NCBI RefSeq assembly: GCF_016623615.1
Contig: NZ_JAEHFX010000003.1
Location: 434,001 to 498,000 of the forward strand
DNA length: 64,000 nucleotides
Source of the DNA: Adhaeribacter terrigena
Lineage (GTDB): Bacteria > Bacteroidota > Bacteroidia > Cytophagales > Hymenobacteraceae
Reading direction: 5' to 3'
Below the pieces are notes generated by a model. That model ran no database searches. It was not told the origin of the DNA and saw only the letters and a program-made list of their open reading frames with translations. Shown here in pieces: positions 36,801-43,268 of this stretch (position 1 is its first letter; each line of letters opens with the position of its first letter). Both the position numbers and the translations under genes were made by a program.

Positions 36801-37469
36801 GCCGAAATACCAGAAATAAGAAGTTGCTCCGTTCTGTGTTTGGTTTTGAAACTGCACCGTAGGCGAACAAGTAACCGGATTATTCACCGAAAAAGCAACG
36901 GCTGGTTTATTTGTATTCGGTAAAACCGTTATCCCATAATCTTCAACCTGCGAATACTGCGGTGTAGAGCATGGTGTTGGCAAGAGTGAAGAAAAGTTAT
37001 CGGCCGAAACCCGCAAACGCAACAATGTATTTTTTATTACGGAAGCGCTTACAGGAATGGTGAATGAACCGATATGCACTTTCGCATTTACTGAAGAAAA
37101 GATCAATTCTGTAGTATTATCGAAAATGCCATTGTTGTTCATATCCAGCCACACCTTCACATTTTCATTTAGGTTCGGATTGGTAGTAACGGAAATGGTT
37201 GTGCTTACGCCTTCCAAAATAGTAGCTTTTTGGGTGCAGGAATAATCCTGATAGCCTGCCGGAGCACCGCCGGTTGTTGGGTAGGAAATACCAGTTGTTC
37301 CGCTACCAATAGTCACATTGTAAATGCCCATCCCGAAAGGAAAAGAGGAAGCCGGGGCATTGCCGGGCGTGCAGCTATTAGCTACCGGGCATTGAGCTTT
37401 TGAATAAAATGGGTAATAAGCAAGTAAAATGAAAAGACCTACAAGGAATCGTATCATATATTTACTCAT
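33831..37469 (-). CDS. Secreted GEVED/PKD repeat protein with T9SS sorting domain
   Basis: A 1212-residue protein. A signal peptide (VGLFILLAYYPFYSKAQ) is followed by five GEVED domains alternating with four PKD domains. Each GEVED unit contains a DxNNDGxF-type calcium-binding-like loop and ends in GQVEDYxIxIxPN; each PKD unit has a WxFGDGS or WNFGDP core, HxFSxPGxYxVxL and CNxxGCDS. The C-terminal 70 residues are a T9SS type A sorting domain (NVYPNPSNGTFSIEIP, LPKGMYLLKINN). GEVED domains occur in secreted adhesins and peptidases of Bacteroidota; no catalytic domain is visible here, so an adhesin or matrix role is inferred. It is transcribed opposite to the RHS genes and stands alone. Confidence 0.85.
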   Translation of the reverse strand: MSKYMIRFLVGLFILLAYYPFYSKAQCPVANSCTPGNAPASSFPFGMGIYNVTIGSGTTGISYPTTGGAPAGYQDYSCTQKATILEGVSTTISVTTNPNLNENVKVWLDMNNNGIFDNTTELIFSSVNAKVHIGSFTIPVSASVIKNTLLRLRVSADNFSSLLPTPCSTPQYSQVEDYGITVLPNTNKPAVAFSVNNPVTCSPTVQFQNQTQNGATSYFWYFGDGSTSSLANPIHTYATTGTYTIKLKVCNANGCDSLTRNNYINYHTNVPVAASCSPITTNYCCGYGITNFNFGNGLMTNASADGSVGYENFSCTKSVTVQESNTYSVSITNGSNNSQDSWIYIDYNNDGSFSTNELVFTKLGTVNPSGFIVIQNNGLKNIPLRMRVITDSQGSPNGPCANRTNGQVEDYTIIILPNTNKPITIFSTNFNTLCDTLVQFTDQSQNAPTSWQWEFGDGSIINTQQNPLHLYTATGAYTVKLISCNVNGCDTLIKKQNIYIRKPCPQYCIPNWNSSGAAILNVSFNSLNNNSSVEPNAYGDYTNLSTAVILGSTYSFSSTTNHFNSQIYAWIDFNQDGDFDDYRELICYGTGITNLTRNIQIPNNAKPGPTRMRVAARPVGGVIVPCVDFTSVEMEDYTINIVPNNQPPTALFSTYNQTVCSNTVLFSDSSANAPLTWYWNFGDPASGSSNNSTLEHPTHNFSSPGKYAVSLKVCNEFGCDSIVKIDYITILSSQGPRSIACRPGTYDRTPRNKQGIYSFALNTINYSSPAGNGYEDYSCSQQTTLMQGTSYPVTINTGPFQNSNVKMWIDFNNDGALNSVTELAFTSSMMKVHTGSFTVPMNTVLNTPLRLRVSSDAIGPCDASVFGQVEDYAVIIVPNAGKPIASFSPSSYSSCNPQLTFTDQSVGIATTWSWDFGDNASGGANSSSLQNPTHTFSGPGNYAVMLTACNAAGCHSVKRIVSIIAPPNAQAGCVSTSPSNIFGEGILNVQFLNVNQSSGNSSEGYKDFTCAANAVTTPGSFLLNVQTNPNRFETMEAFIDFNNDGNFSGTVEEVASTFNKGLHSAIIVVPRTAVRNTWLRFRIVDLDQDFSHPSPCGSARAGQAEDYAIMIQDKIEMITNVVGIKDDKTDLVKKVNVYPNPSNGTFSIEIPTVLKGSCQLEIQNMVGQVLATKMYSGNGGLIPMDLKYLPKGMYLLKINNEEIGVIKKILIE

Positions 37470-37685
37470 TTAAGGTGAGATATGAGTAAATATAAATATT
37501 AATTAACACATTGTTAAATAATAACATAAAAAAAACAATCCTCTTTATTAAGCCTTCAAATTCTCTAAGGATGTCAACGTGAATCTTCTTCCCTTATAAA
37601 TTTACAAATATTAAGAACTTCTATTAATGGAAAAAGGCGTTTAAAGCCGCAAAATCCTTGTGGATAAAGTTCGATATTTCATTCC

Positions 37686-37755
37686 TTTGGTCTACTAAAA
37701 AGGCCTTCAGTTAACTCTGAAGGCCTTTTTTATTTAACTTGCGTACATATTTACG
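37686..37755. other. Candidate attachment-site-like sequence, right copy
   Basis: TGGTCTACTAAAAAGGCCTT, a hairpin with T-run, TTTATTTAACTT and then two CGTAC words. The element at 20495-20570 has the same order and the same distance between parts. It separates the GEVED/PKD gene from the CBASS operon, so it may mark the left edge of the defence island. No integrase gene is present, so this remains an inference. Confidence 0.35.
37697..37733. terminator. Strong hairpin terminator between GEVED/PKD gene and CBASS
   Basis: AAAAAGGCCTTCAG, a TTAACT loop and CTGAAGGCCTTTTTT form a near-perfect hairpin with A and T runs. It is placed to stop leftward transcription from the CBASS operon (last stop codon at 37790) before the upstream region of the GEVED/PKD gene. 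Confidence 0.85.
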
Positions 37756-37789
37756 TACTAATTTCAATATCGAGTGGAGTTGAATAATA

Positions 37790-38203
37790 TTAATGTTCTA
37801 CACCTCCTCCGAGCCATTCTCCTAGAGAGTGCCATACCTCGTAATGATATAGCCATAGTGATGCCCAGCCTACTATAGTATCAGAGATAAGCCTGGCAGG
37901 TGTCCACTCTCTTGATTTTGGGTAATACAGACACAAGGAGCCATCTGCGTAAGTATGTTTTATCTTACCGTTCTCCTCCCGTGGAAAAAGTAAAGGGCTG
38001 ATAACTCTGACTTTAGGTGCTTGGTTTTGAAAATAGGTAATGCTGATAAAGTACAAATCACTTAAAGCTGAAGGTCTGAGATGCCCTTTCGCTTCGAAAC
38101 CGCCTCTCTTCCACACGACATCCCATTCAGGGAACTTGCAGCGAAATGCTGCATACTGTTGAGTAATTGTGTACTGCCTATGCATTTTATTATCAGCCCC
38201 CAT
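37790..38203 (-). CDS. E2-like ubiquitin-conjugating fold protein of a type II short CBASS
   Basis: A 137-residue protein with the bacterial E2-like pattern found in CBASS and related operons. The core is PKVRVISPLL followed by HTYADGSLCLYYP, which puts the likely catalytic Cys at residue 91 and the conserved His at 83. A helix with WASLWLYHYEVW and a final GEWLGGG, typical of this family, follows. There is no fused E1 or JAB domain, which fits the E2-only short type II layout. In the one studied E2-only system the protein conjugates to or primes the CD-NTase; the same is inferred here. The gene overlaps the CD-NTase gene end by 11 bases. Confidence 0.85.
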   Translation of the reverse strand: MGADNKMHRQYTITQQYAAFRCKFPEWDVVWKRGGFEAKGHLRPSALSDLYFISITYFQNQAPKVRVISPLLFPREENGKIKHTYADGSLCLYYPKSREWTPARLISDTIVGWASLWLYHYEVWHSLGEWLGGGVEH

Positions 38204-39338
38204 AAAAATTATTTCTCCCGATATTGGTTATGCTCACTCCGGAAGCTCCCGTTAAAAGCCCGGTATTCCTTACAAGTCCAATCGATCCACTGTTACGAGC
38301 CTTCTCAACGTATAATACTTGCTCTCTTAAAGCGGATAGGCTTACCGTATCTCCGAAAGCAGGCTTTATTATTTCCACAGCCTTATGTATTCCAGCGGGA
38401 GAGTGAAGTTGATCCCAAAGCTTTTTAAAATCTCGTGAAAACGATACAAATGCTTTATATAGCTCTGGCTCCTTCTCCCATTTATCACTAAATTTTTCAG
38501 CTGGATTGGCTGGGTTGACAATTTCTAATACTTGCCCCTGTAGTAAAGGAACAGCTCTGTTTATTCCATCTATTATTGATCTGATAGCTTGATACTCCGA
38601 TGTCTGGCCACTATAGAATGTTGCTGCCAAGGTGGTTAAGATAATACTTGACGTTGCTAATTCTGGTTTATCTTGAAAGTAGACGTCTCTATACCTTTTG
38701 ATAAGCTGAACAGCCTGCTGCAAAGGCTGCTTGAATTGGTATGGAATATTATCAGGTAATTTTTCAACACTTCTTGCTTTTTCTAAGAGAAGCAAATCTT
38801 CTTTCACATATTTGGTTTCAAACCATTGCGCATAACCTCTCGGATTGCTGGGTGTCCAGTCCTTTAGAATTCGATCAGGAACCATAATTCTGTTATTGTC
38901 ATGATTGGCTTCATAGAAACCTGGCAGAATGTCCATGTGAAATTCATTGGCATAATTCAATCTGATGCATCTATTTTTTCTCTCAACCATAGGGGCATAA
39001 GTTCCATTTTCTTTTAAGCGCCTTACTATTTCATTTAAAGTGCTTATTGGGTTAAACCTTTCATAGGGTCCTTCAAAATGCAAAACAATATCAAGATCAA
39101 ACTCACTTCCCGAAAAAGGCTTTACAGTTGTACCTATCCTAAATGAGCCTTGTGGGTAAATATCAAAGGGCACATCTTTGAAAAAACCAGTATCGGTACT
39201 TATCCAATCTGATACTGAACGATAACTTCTCTCTGCAGACTCTCTTCTAGTATCATCTAGTTGCAGCGATTCGGCAATGCGGTTCAGCAAGTCATCTATT
39301 TGCTGATTAATGGTTTGAGGTATGGAATTGTTATTCAT
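38193..39338 (-). CDS. CD-NTase (cGAS/DncV-like nucleotidyltransferase) of CBASS
   Basis: A 381-residue enzyme that should synthesise a cyclic oligonucleotide alarm signal upon phage infection. The nucleotidyltransferase signature is complete: GSFRIGT at residues 64-70, the metal-binding pair Asp81 and Asp83 in EFDLDIVL, and the third Asp136 in FHMDILPG. The C-terminal part (about residues 200-330) fits the helical OAS1-like domain. The protein ends in FYGG: a free Gly-Gly terminus, the kind of tail that ubiquitin-like transfer uses, in accord with the E2-like partner downstream. It lies 2 bases after the effector gene. The product nucleotide cannot be predicted from sequence alone. Confidence 0.9.
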   Translation of the reverse strand: MNNNSIPQTINQQIDDLLNRIAESLQLDDTRRESAERSYRSVSDWISTDTGFFKDVPFDIYPQGSFRIGTTVKPFSGSEFDLDIVLHFEGPYERFNPISTLNEIVRRLKENGTYAPMVERKNRCIRLNYANEFHMDILPGFYEANHDNNRIMVPDRILKDWTPSNPRGYAQWFETKYVKEDLLLLEKARSVEKLPDNIPYQFKQPLQQAVQLIKRYRDVYFQDKPELATSSIILTTLAATFYSGQTSEYQAIRSIIDGINRAVPLLQGQVLEIVNPANPAEKFSDKWEKEPELYKAFVSFSRDFKKLWDQLHSPAGIHKAVEIIKPAFGDTVSLSALREQVLYVEKARNSGSIGLVRNTGLLTGASGVSITNIGRNNFYGG

Positions 39339-39340
39339 AG

Positions 39341-40165
39341 TTAATTTAATTTAAAGTCCTTGTTAAAGAGGGTGTTGGTATGCTCAGCTACTGCGAACGG
39401 CTTTGCACCATTTGCTCTACCTAGCCTTTTGATTGTATCTTCATCAACCCATTGGTAATTTGAGTTTGCTGTGGGTAAAAGGCTTTTAAGCTCTTGTTGT
39501 TGTTTTTCAGTTGGTATTAACTCATAAACTTCATGAATAAGAATTTCTGGACACTGATAGTAAGTGGACCAGTGCAGGTAAAAAGGGTTTTGATGCAAAT
39601 ATCTATAGTTGATATGCGGGAAATTCTCTCTCGATAGGTAGCCTGGTTGGACTAACTCTTCGCAGAACTCCCGCCAGTTCGAAATCTCTCTATCTTGTTT
39701 TGATTCGAACCAACTAATGAATTTGTGAAGGTTCTTTCCCATTACCCTTATCCGTAGATCATGCCTACTTGTGTCACAAATGGGTATTTCCTTATCATCT
39801 AGGATGTCTAATTGATTGAAAAGCATGGAAGATTCAGGAAGGCACTTATAAACTCCCCCTACAGGCTGCAGTTGATCAATATTTCTACCTTTTACAAGAA
39901 GATATTTACCATCCACATATATTTTGAAGAGGTAAGCAACTGATACTCTTATATAAGTATTAGGATAGCGCATTCTGGCAAACAGGCATACCCAAAGTTT
40001 ATCCTTGAGATCAAGATAAGTTTTGATGACCATGCCGATAATCCCACCAATTCCACCAATAGCTAAGTCGCTTAGGAGGTCTGAGGTTGGTTCGTGTGGA
40101 ATGAAGGAGCCTCCCCAGATTTTAAATGCTATTAAAATACCAAGTGCGGTAACGTATTTTATCAT
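39341..40165 (-). CDS. CBASS effector: transmembrane protein with SMODS-associated NUDIX-like domain
   Basis: A 274-residue protein with two N-terminal hydrophobic segments (about residues 3-22 and 28-50, the second Gly/Ile-rich) followed by a soluble region. The motif VAYLFKIYVDGKYLLVKG and then IDQLQPVGGVYK is the start of the SMODS-associated NUDIX domain (S-NUDIX) known from CBASS operons. The rest of the domain extends to the C-terminus. By analogy to other TM effectors, binding the cyclic nucleotide should trigger membrane damage and abortive infection; this is inferred. It is the first gene of the three-gene operon. Confidence 0.85.
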   Translation of the reverse strand: MIKYVTALGILIAFKIWGGSFIPHEPTSDLLSDLAIGGIGGIIGMVIKTYLDLKDKLWVCLFARMRYPNTYIRVSVAYLFKIYVDGKYLLVKGRNIDQLQPVGGVYKCLPESSMLFNQLDILDDKEIPICDTSRHDLRIRVMGKNLHKFISWFESKQDREISNWREFCEELVQPGYLSRENFPHINYRYLHQNPFYLHWSTYYQCPEILIHEVYELIPTEKQQQELKSLLPTANSNYQWVDEDTIKRLGRANGAKPFAVAEHTNTLFNKDFKLN

Positions 40166-40201
40166 ATATTTAGCTGTTATTATAATCTTGTTTACAGTAC
40201 A

Positions 40202-40265
40202 AAAACCGTTAGTATAATTTTTATTGGACTTTAATTAGACTACAAAAAGCGTTACTAACGGTTTT
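40202..40265. promoter_or_regulatory. Perfect 13-bp inverted repeat upstream of CBASS
   Basis: AAAACCGTTAGTA at 40202-40214 is matched by TACTAACGGTTTT at 40253-40265, with 38 bases between the arms. It lies within 37-100 bases upstream of the CBASS effector start codon and before the truncated rightward gene at 40293. Its place between divergent starts suggests an operator for a dimeric regulator; an mRNA or DNA hairpin is the alternative. Confidence 0.45.
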
Positions 40266-40292
40266 GAGTATATACTTGAAAACTGACTACCT

Positions 40293-40403
40293 ATGGGTTG
40301 GAAAGAATTTGAAAATGAGTCCACGGATGATCTCCTTGAAATGATCAAATGGAGAAGTAATGAAGAAGAATGTAAATCTTCAGCACAAAGTGGACTAAAT
40401 TGA
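40293..40403 (+). pseudogene. 5' remnant of a gene cut by the IS3-family element
   Basis: An ATG at 40293 opens a frame (GWKEFENESTDDLLEMIKWR, then SNEEECKSSA) that runs straight into the left terminal repeat of the IS and stops at 40403 within it. About 31 native codons remain. The acidic DDLLEMIKWR segment resembles the N-terminus of some sigma-70-like factors, but the fragment is too short to decide. The rest of the gene does not clearly continue on the other side of the IS in the same frame, so a deletion may have accompanied insertion. Confidence 0.5.
40387..40396 (+). repeat. IS3-family left terminal inverted repeat
   Basis: AAAGTGGACT, the reverse complement of 41902-41911. The perfect match extends two bases further outward (AC), to 40385. 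Confidence 0.75.
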
Positions 40404-40451
40404 CGTAGCGACTTATGTGGGGTTTAGGTTTAAAAAGACCACCTAAATCTC

Positions 40452-40808
40452 ATGAAAATGGAAAAGCAAAAACAGAGCGCCAGCAGTATTGTGCGCGAGA
40501 TCAAACGCAAAACCCGGCGGGTATTTTCTTCTGAAGAAAAGATCCAGATCGTCCTGGAAGGCTTACGCGGCGAAGACTCTATTGCCGGCCTGTGCCGCAA
40601 GCATGGCATCCACGAAAACAACTACTACAACTGGAGCAAAGAATTCCTGGAAGCTGGCAAGAAGCGCCTGAGCGGGGATACCGAGCGCAGTGCATCCACT
40701 TCTGAAGTAAAGGATCTCAAGGAAGAGAATATGCAGCTTAAAGACTTGGTAGCCGAACTCTCGATCCAGGTCCGGGTACTTAAAAAAAGTTTGCGCGGCT
40801 TAGAATAG
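40452..40808 (+). CDS. IS3-family transposase OrfA (HTH protein)
   Basis: A 118-residue protein with a helix-turn-helix (about residues 20-70: FSSEEKIQIVLEGLRGEDSI and CRKHGIHENNYYNWSKEF) followed by a leucine-zipper-like coiled coil (DLKEENMQLKDLVAELSIQV). This is standard for OrfA, which binds the IS ends. A run of seven A (40782-40788) near its end could allow a -1 shift into the frame of OrfB, which is open from that point. The gene ends 20 bases before the ATG of OrfB. Confidence 0.9.
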   Translation: MKMEKQKQSASSIVREIKRKTRRVFSSEEKIQIVLEGLRGEDSIAGLCRKHGIHENNYYNWSKEFLEAGKKRLSGDTERSASTSEVKDLKEENMQLKDLVAELSIQVRVLKKSLRGLE

Positions 40809-40828
40809 GGAAGCGATACCGGAAGTAT

Positions 40829-41818
40829 ATGCGCTATTCAGCTGCTGAAAAACTGGAGATCATCCGCCTGGTGGATGGCTCCGACATAGGCGTTACCCGC
40901 ACGTTAAAAGAACTGGGCATTCATAAAAGCACTTTCTACAACTGGTATGAAAAATACCAGCAATCAGGCCCGGAAGGGTTAATAAACCAGCCTGCAAGTC
41001 CGAAACAAGTATGGAACCGCATTCCCAAAAGGGAACGGGAAAAGGTAGTGGAAATAGCCCTGGAGAAGAGCCATTATTCGGCCCGGGAAGTGGCCTGGCA
41101 CATTACCGACCAATACGGCTATTATATCTCTGAATCGAGCGTTTACCGCATTTTAAGGGAATATGACCTGTTGACTGCTCCGGCCCACATTGTGCTTTCG
41201 GCCAGTGATTCCTTCAAGGATAAGACCAGCAGGCCTAACCAGATGTGGCAGACAGATTTTACCTACTTTAAGGTCATTGGCTGGGGCTGGTATTACCTTT
41301 CCACCGTACTGGATGACTACAGCCGTTACATCGTTGGCTGGGAGCTTTGCCAGGGAATGAAAGCCGAAGATGCGCAGCGCACGATAGAGAAAGCTATTTT
41401 ACATGCTGGAGTAGCAAAGGAAAACCGGCCGAAGCTGCTTTGTGACAACGGTAGCAGCTACATTGCCAGTGAGTTTAACAGCTTTTTGAAAGAAGAGAAG
41501 ATCCAGGTGGTTCACGGAAGGCCGCTGCACCCGCAAACGCAAGGGAAGATCGAACGCTATAACCGCAGCTTAAAGAACGTGGTCAAACTGGAAAACTACT
41601 ATAGTCCTGAAGAACTGGAAAGGGCCGTAGAAAGCTTTGTAGAGCATTATAATTACCATCGCTACCACGAAGCTATTGACAACCTTACCCCGGCCCAGAA
41701 ATATTACCACCAGGCAGAAAAGGTGCTCAGGCAGCGCCAAATTACTAAAAAAAGGACGCTGAAAAAACGACGAGAGCAGCACCGGAGAGCAGCTGCAACA
41801 AAACAATTAGTGACTTAA
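40829..41818 (+). CDS. IS3-family transposase OrfB (DDE integrase)
   Basis: A 329-residue protein with an N-terminal helix-turn-helix (IIRLVDGSDIGVTRTLKELG and HKSTFYNWYEKYQ) and a complete retroviral-type integrase core. The catalytic residues are the Asp in WQTDFTYFK, the Asp in LLCDNGSSYI and the Glu in QGKIERYNRSLK. A basic C-terminal tail (KKRTLKKRREQHRR) follows. The frame has no disruption, so the element may still be active. It lies in the -1 frame relative to OrfA, as expected for production of an OrfAB fusion by frameshifting, although OrfB also has its own ATG. Confidence 0.92.
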   Translation: MRYSAAEKLEIIRLVDGSDIGVTRTLKELGIHKSTFYNWYEKYQQSGPEGLINQPASPKQVWNRIPKREREKVVEIALEKSHYSAREVAWHITDQYGYYISESSVYRILREYDLLTAPAHIVLSASDSFKDKTSRPNQMWQTDFTYFKVIGWGWYYLSTVLDDYSRYIVGWELCQGMKAEDAQRTIEKAILHAGVAKENRPKLLCDNGSSYIASEFNSFLKEEKIQVVHGRPLHPQTQGKIERYNRSLKNVVKLENYYSPEELERAVESFVEHYNYHRYHEAIDNLTPAQKYYHQAEKVLRQRQITKKRTLKKRREQHRRAAATKQLVT

Positions 41819-41890
41819 AAGCTTTATTAATTTTTTCTTTTTTTAACTTTAAACAAATAAATCAGAACAAGCCAAATCCCACATTAAAAG

Positions 41891-42604
41891 TTGGCCCTAA
41901 AAGTCCACTTTGTTTTGACGACGTACAATTTCACAAAGCAACATATATTGGACATGATCCACAAATCTGACCATAGAGAGTTTTTTTCAAATAACTTATT
42001 TGAAAAAAACACGACTATTATTGATGTTGGATGCGGTCCTTTGACTGCAGGCCTTGCCTATGCTGATTTTATTAATAGGGAGAGCAATAACCAAACAAAA
42101 GTAACCTATTTTGGAGTAGATATTTCTTCCCAGATTTTAAACAAGGCTAAAGATTTTGCTAGTTCTCCTGTCTTTACACCTGGTTCCAAATTTTCATTTC
42201 ATAGAAATTGGAATGAGGTATCTCTAAACTTGGAGAATGATCAGCCTATTCTTTTTATTTTTAGTTACTTGTTTGCGAATCTGAACGAAGAACAAACTGA
42301 TGACTTGGCGAATTTCACTCAAGCTATTATTGATCAATACCAAGCATCAAACCCTATTTTCCTGCTTTTCCAAAATCCTGATGATTATGAAAAAAATAAA
42401 ATGTTTTACCGATTTAAGAAAAACGTAAGTATTAGCGTTATTGGAGAAGGTAATGACCATGTGCTTTATAGAACCAAAAACTATTCGAACAGTTTCTATG
42501 ACCCAAGTCAAGAGTTCGTAAAGTATGTTGTAATGGCAAGTCCTTCTACAAATAATAGGTTAATTCTCCATAGTTTTCTAAACGGCCAATTCCCAAATAA
42601 TTAA
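41891..42604 (+). CDS. SAM-dependent methyltransferase, 5' end replaced by IS sequence
   Basis: A class I methyltransferase with motif I IIDVGCGPLTAGL (about residues 43-55) and the acidic loop TYFGVDIS (about 72-79). The later PILFIFSYLFANL fits the strand-4 region. The only start available is a TTG at 41891 inside the right end of the IS, so the first seven codons come from the IS and the native N-terminus has been lost or is shortened. The gene is followed after one base by an AlkB-like gene, so the two form an operon. The target (DNA, RNA, protein or small molecule) cannot be told from sequence. Expression may now depend on the IS. Confidence 0.75.
   Translation: MALKVHFVLTTYNFTKQHILDMIHKSDHREFFSNNLFEKNTTIIDVGCGPLTAGLAYADFINRESNNQTKVTYFGVDISSQILNKAKDFASSPVFTPGSKFSFHRNWNEVSLNLENDQPILFIFSYLFANLNEEQTDDLANFTQAIIDQYQASNPIFLLFQNPDDYEKNKMFYRFKKNVSISVIGEGNDHVLYRTKNYSNSFYDPSQEFVKYVVMASPSTNNRLILHSFLNGQFPNN
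41902..41911 (-). repeat. IS3-family right terminal inverted repeat
   Basis: AGTCCACTTT, matching the left end in inverted orientation. It overlaps the first codons of the downstream methyltransferase reading frame. Confidence 0.75.
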
Positions 42605-42605
42605 T

Positions 42606-43211
42606 ATGCAATTAGGCTTTTTCCATACCGAAGAACCAAAAGTAAATCTTCCGGCAATCAATGGGCTTGAATATATGCCAAAGTTTATCTCTAAACCAGA
42701 ACATGAAAGTTTATTAAAAAAAATAGATTCTGAGCCATGGCTTTTAGATCTTAAAAGAAGAGTACAACATTATGGATATAAGTACGATTATCAAAAGAGA
42801 TCTATTGATCCAAGTATGAAAGTTGGTGAATTACCAGAGTGGGCTTTGGATATAGGTTCTCGGATGTATAATTATGGGATATTAAGTTTCATGCCAGATC
42901 AGGTCATAGTAAATGAGTATGAGCCTTGCCAAGGAATTGCCCAGCATATTGATTGCGAGCCATGCTTTGAAAACACTATTGTTTCTCTTAGTTTGGGTTC
43001 TTCCTGTTTAATGGATTTCTACCCTAAGAATGATTTAAAACAAAAAGAGTCTTTACATCTTGAACCTCAGAGTTTACTAGTATTAAGAGGTGAGGCCAGA
43101 TATAATTGGTTACATGGCATTGCTGGAAGGAAGTCAGATTTAATTAATGGCATTAAACATAGCAGAAAAAGAAGGGTTTCCCTTACCTTCAGGAAAGTAA
43201 TTTTAATTTAA
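42606..43211 (+). CDS. AlkB-like 2-oxoglutarate/Fe(II) dioxygenase
   Basis: A 201-residue dioxygenase of the AlkB family, which removes alkyl groups from nucleic acid bases or proteins by oxidation. The iron ligands are His114 and Asp116 in QHIDCEP and His170 in NWLHGIAG; the 2-oxoglutarate-binding arginine lies in RKRRVSLTFRKV. NEYEPCQGIAQHID and VLRGEARYNWLHGI are typical AlkB stretches. It begins one base after the methyltransferase stop codon (TAATATG), so translation is probably coupled. The pairing of a methyltransferase and an AlkB-type demethylase is reminiscent of ALKBH8, where the two activities act on tRNA wobble uridine, but here the substrate is unknown. Confidence 0.88.
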   Translation: MQLGFFHTEEPKVNLPAINGLEYMPKFISKPEHESLLKKIDSEPWLLDLKRRVQHYGYKYDYQKRSIDPSMKVGELPEWALDIGSRMYNYGILSFMPDQVIVNEYEPCQGIAQHIDCEPCFENTIVSLSLGSSCLMDFYPKNDLKQKESLHLEPQSLLVLRGEARYNWLHGIAGRKSDLINGIKHSRKRRVSLTFRKVILI

Positions 43212-43268
43212 ATACCCCGAAAAACTTAATTAGCCAATAGTAATTTAATATTATACGATAAAATGGAT

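Larger units (their letters stand above)
40387..41911 (+). mobile_element. IS3-family insertion sequence
   Basis: About 1.5 kb with two transposase genes in the IS3 arrangement and imperfect terminal inverted repeats. The left end reads AAAGTGGACT and the right end AGTCCACTTT, and the similarity continues inward (ATGTGGGGTTTAGG on the left, matched by CCAAATCCCACAT on the right strand). No clear target-site duplication is seen outside the repeats (CAC on the left, GTT on the right), hinting at later rearrangement. It lies between CBASS and the methyltransferase-AlkB pair. Confidence 0.85.

Noticed and set aside
40782-40789. Programmed -1 frameshift in the IS3 element as proven
   Set aside because: A run of seven A is present and the -1 frame is open into OrfB, but the codon phasing is not the classic A AAA AAG form and OrfB has its own ATG. 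It is recorded only as a possibility in the OrfA entry.
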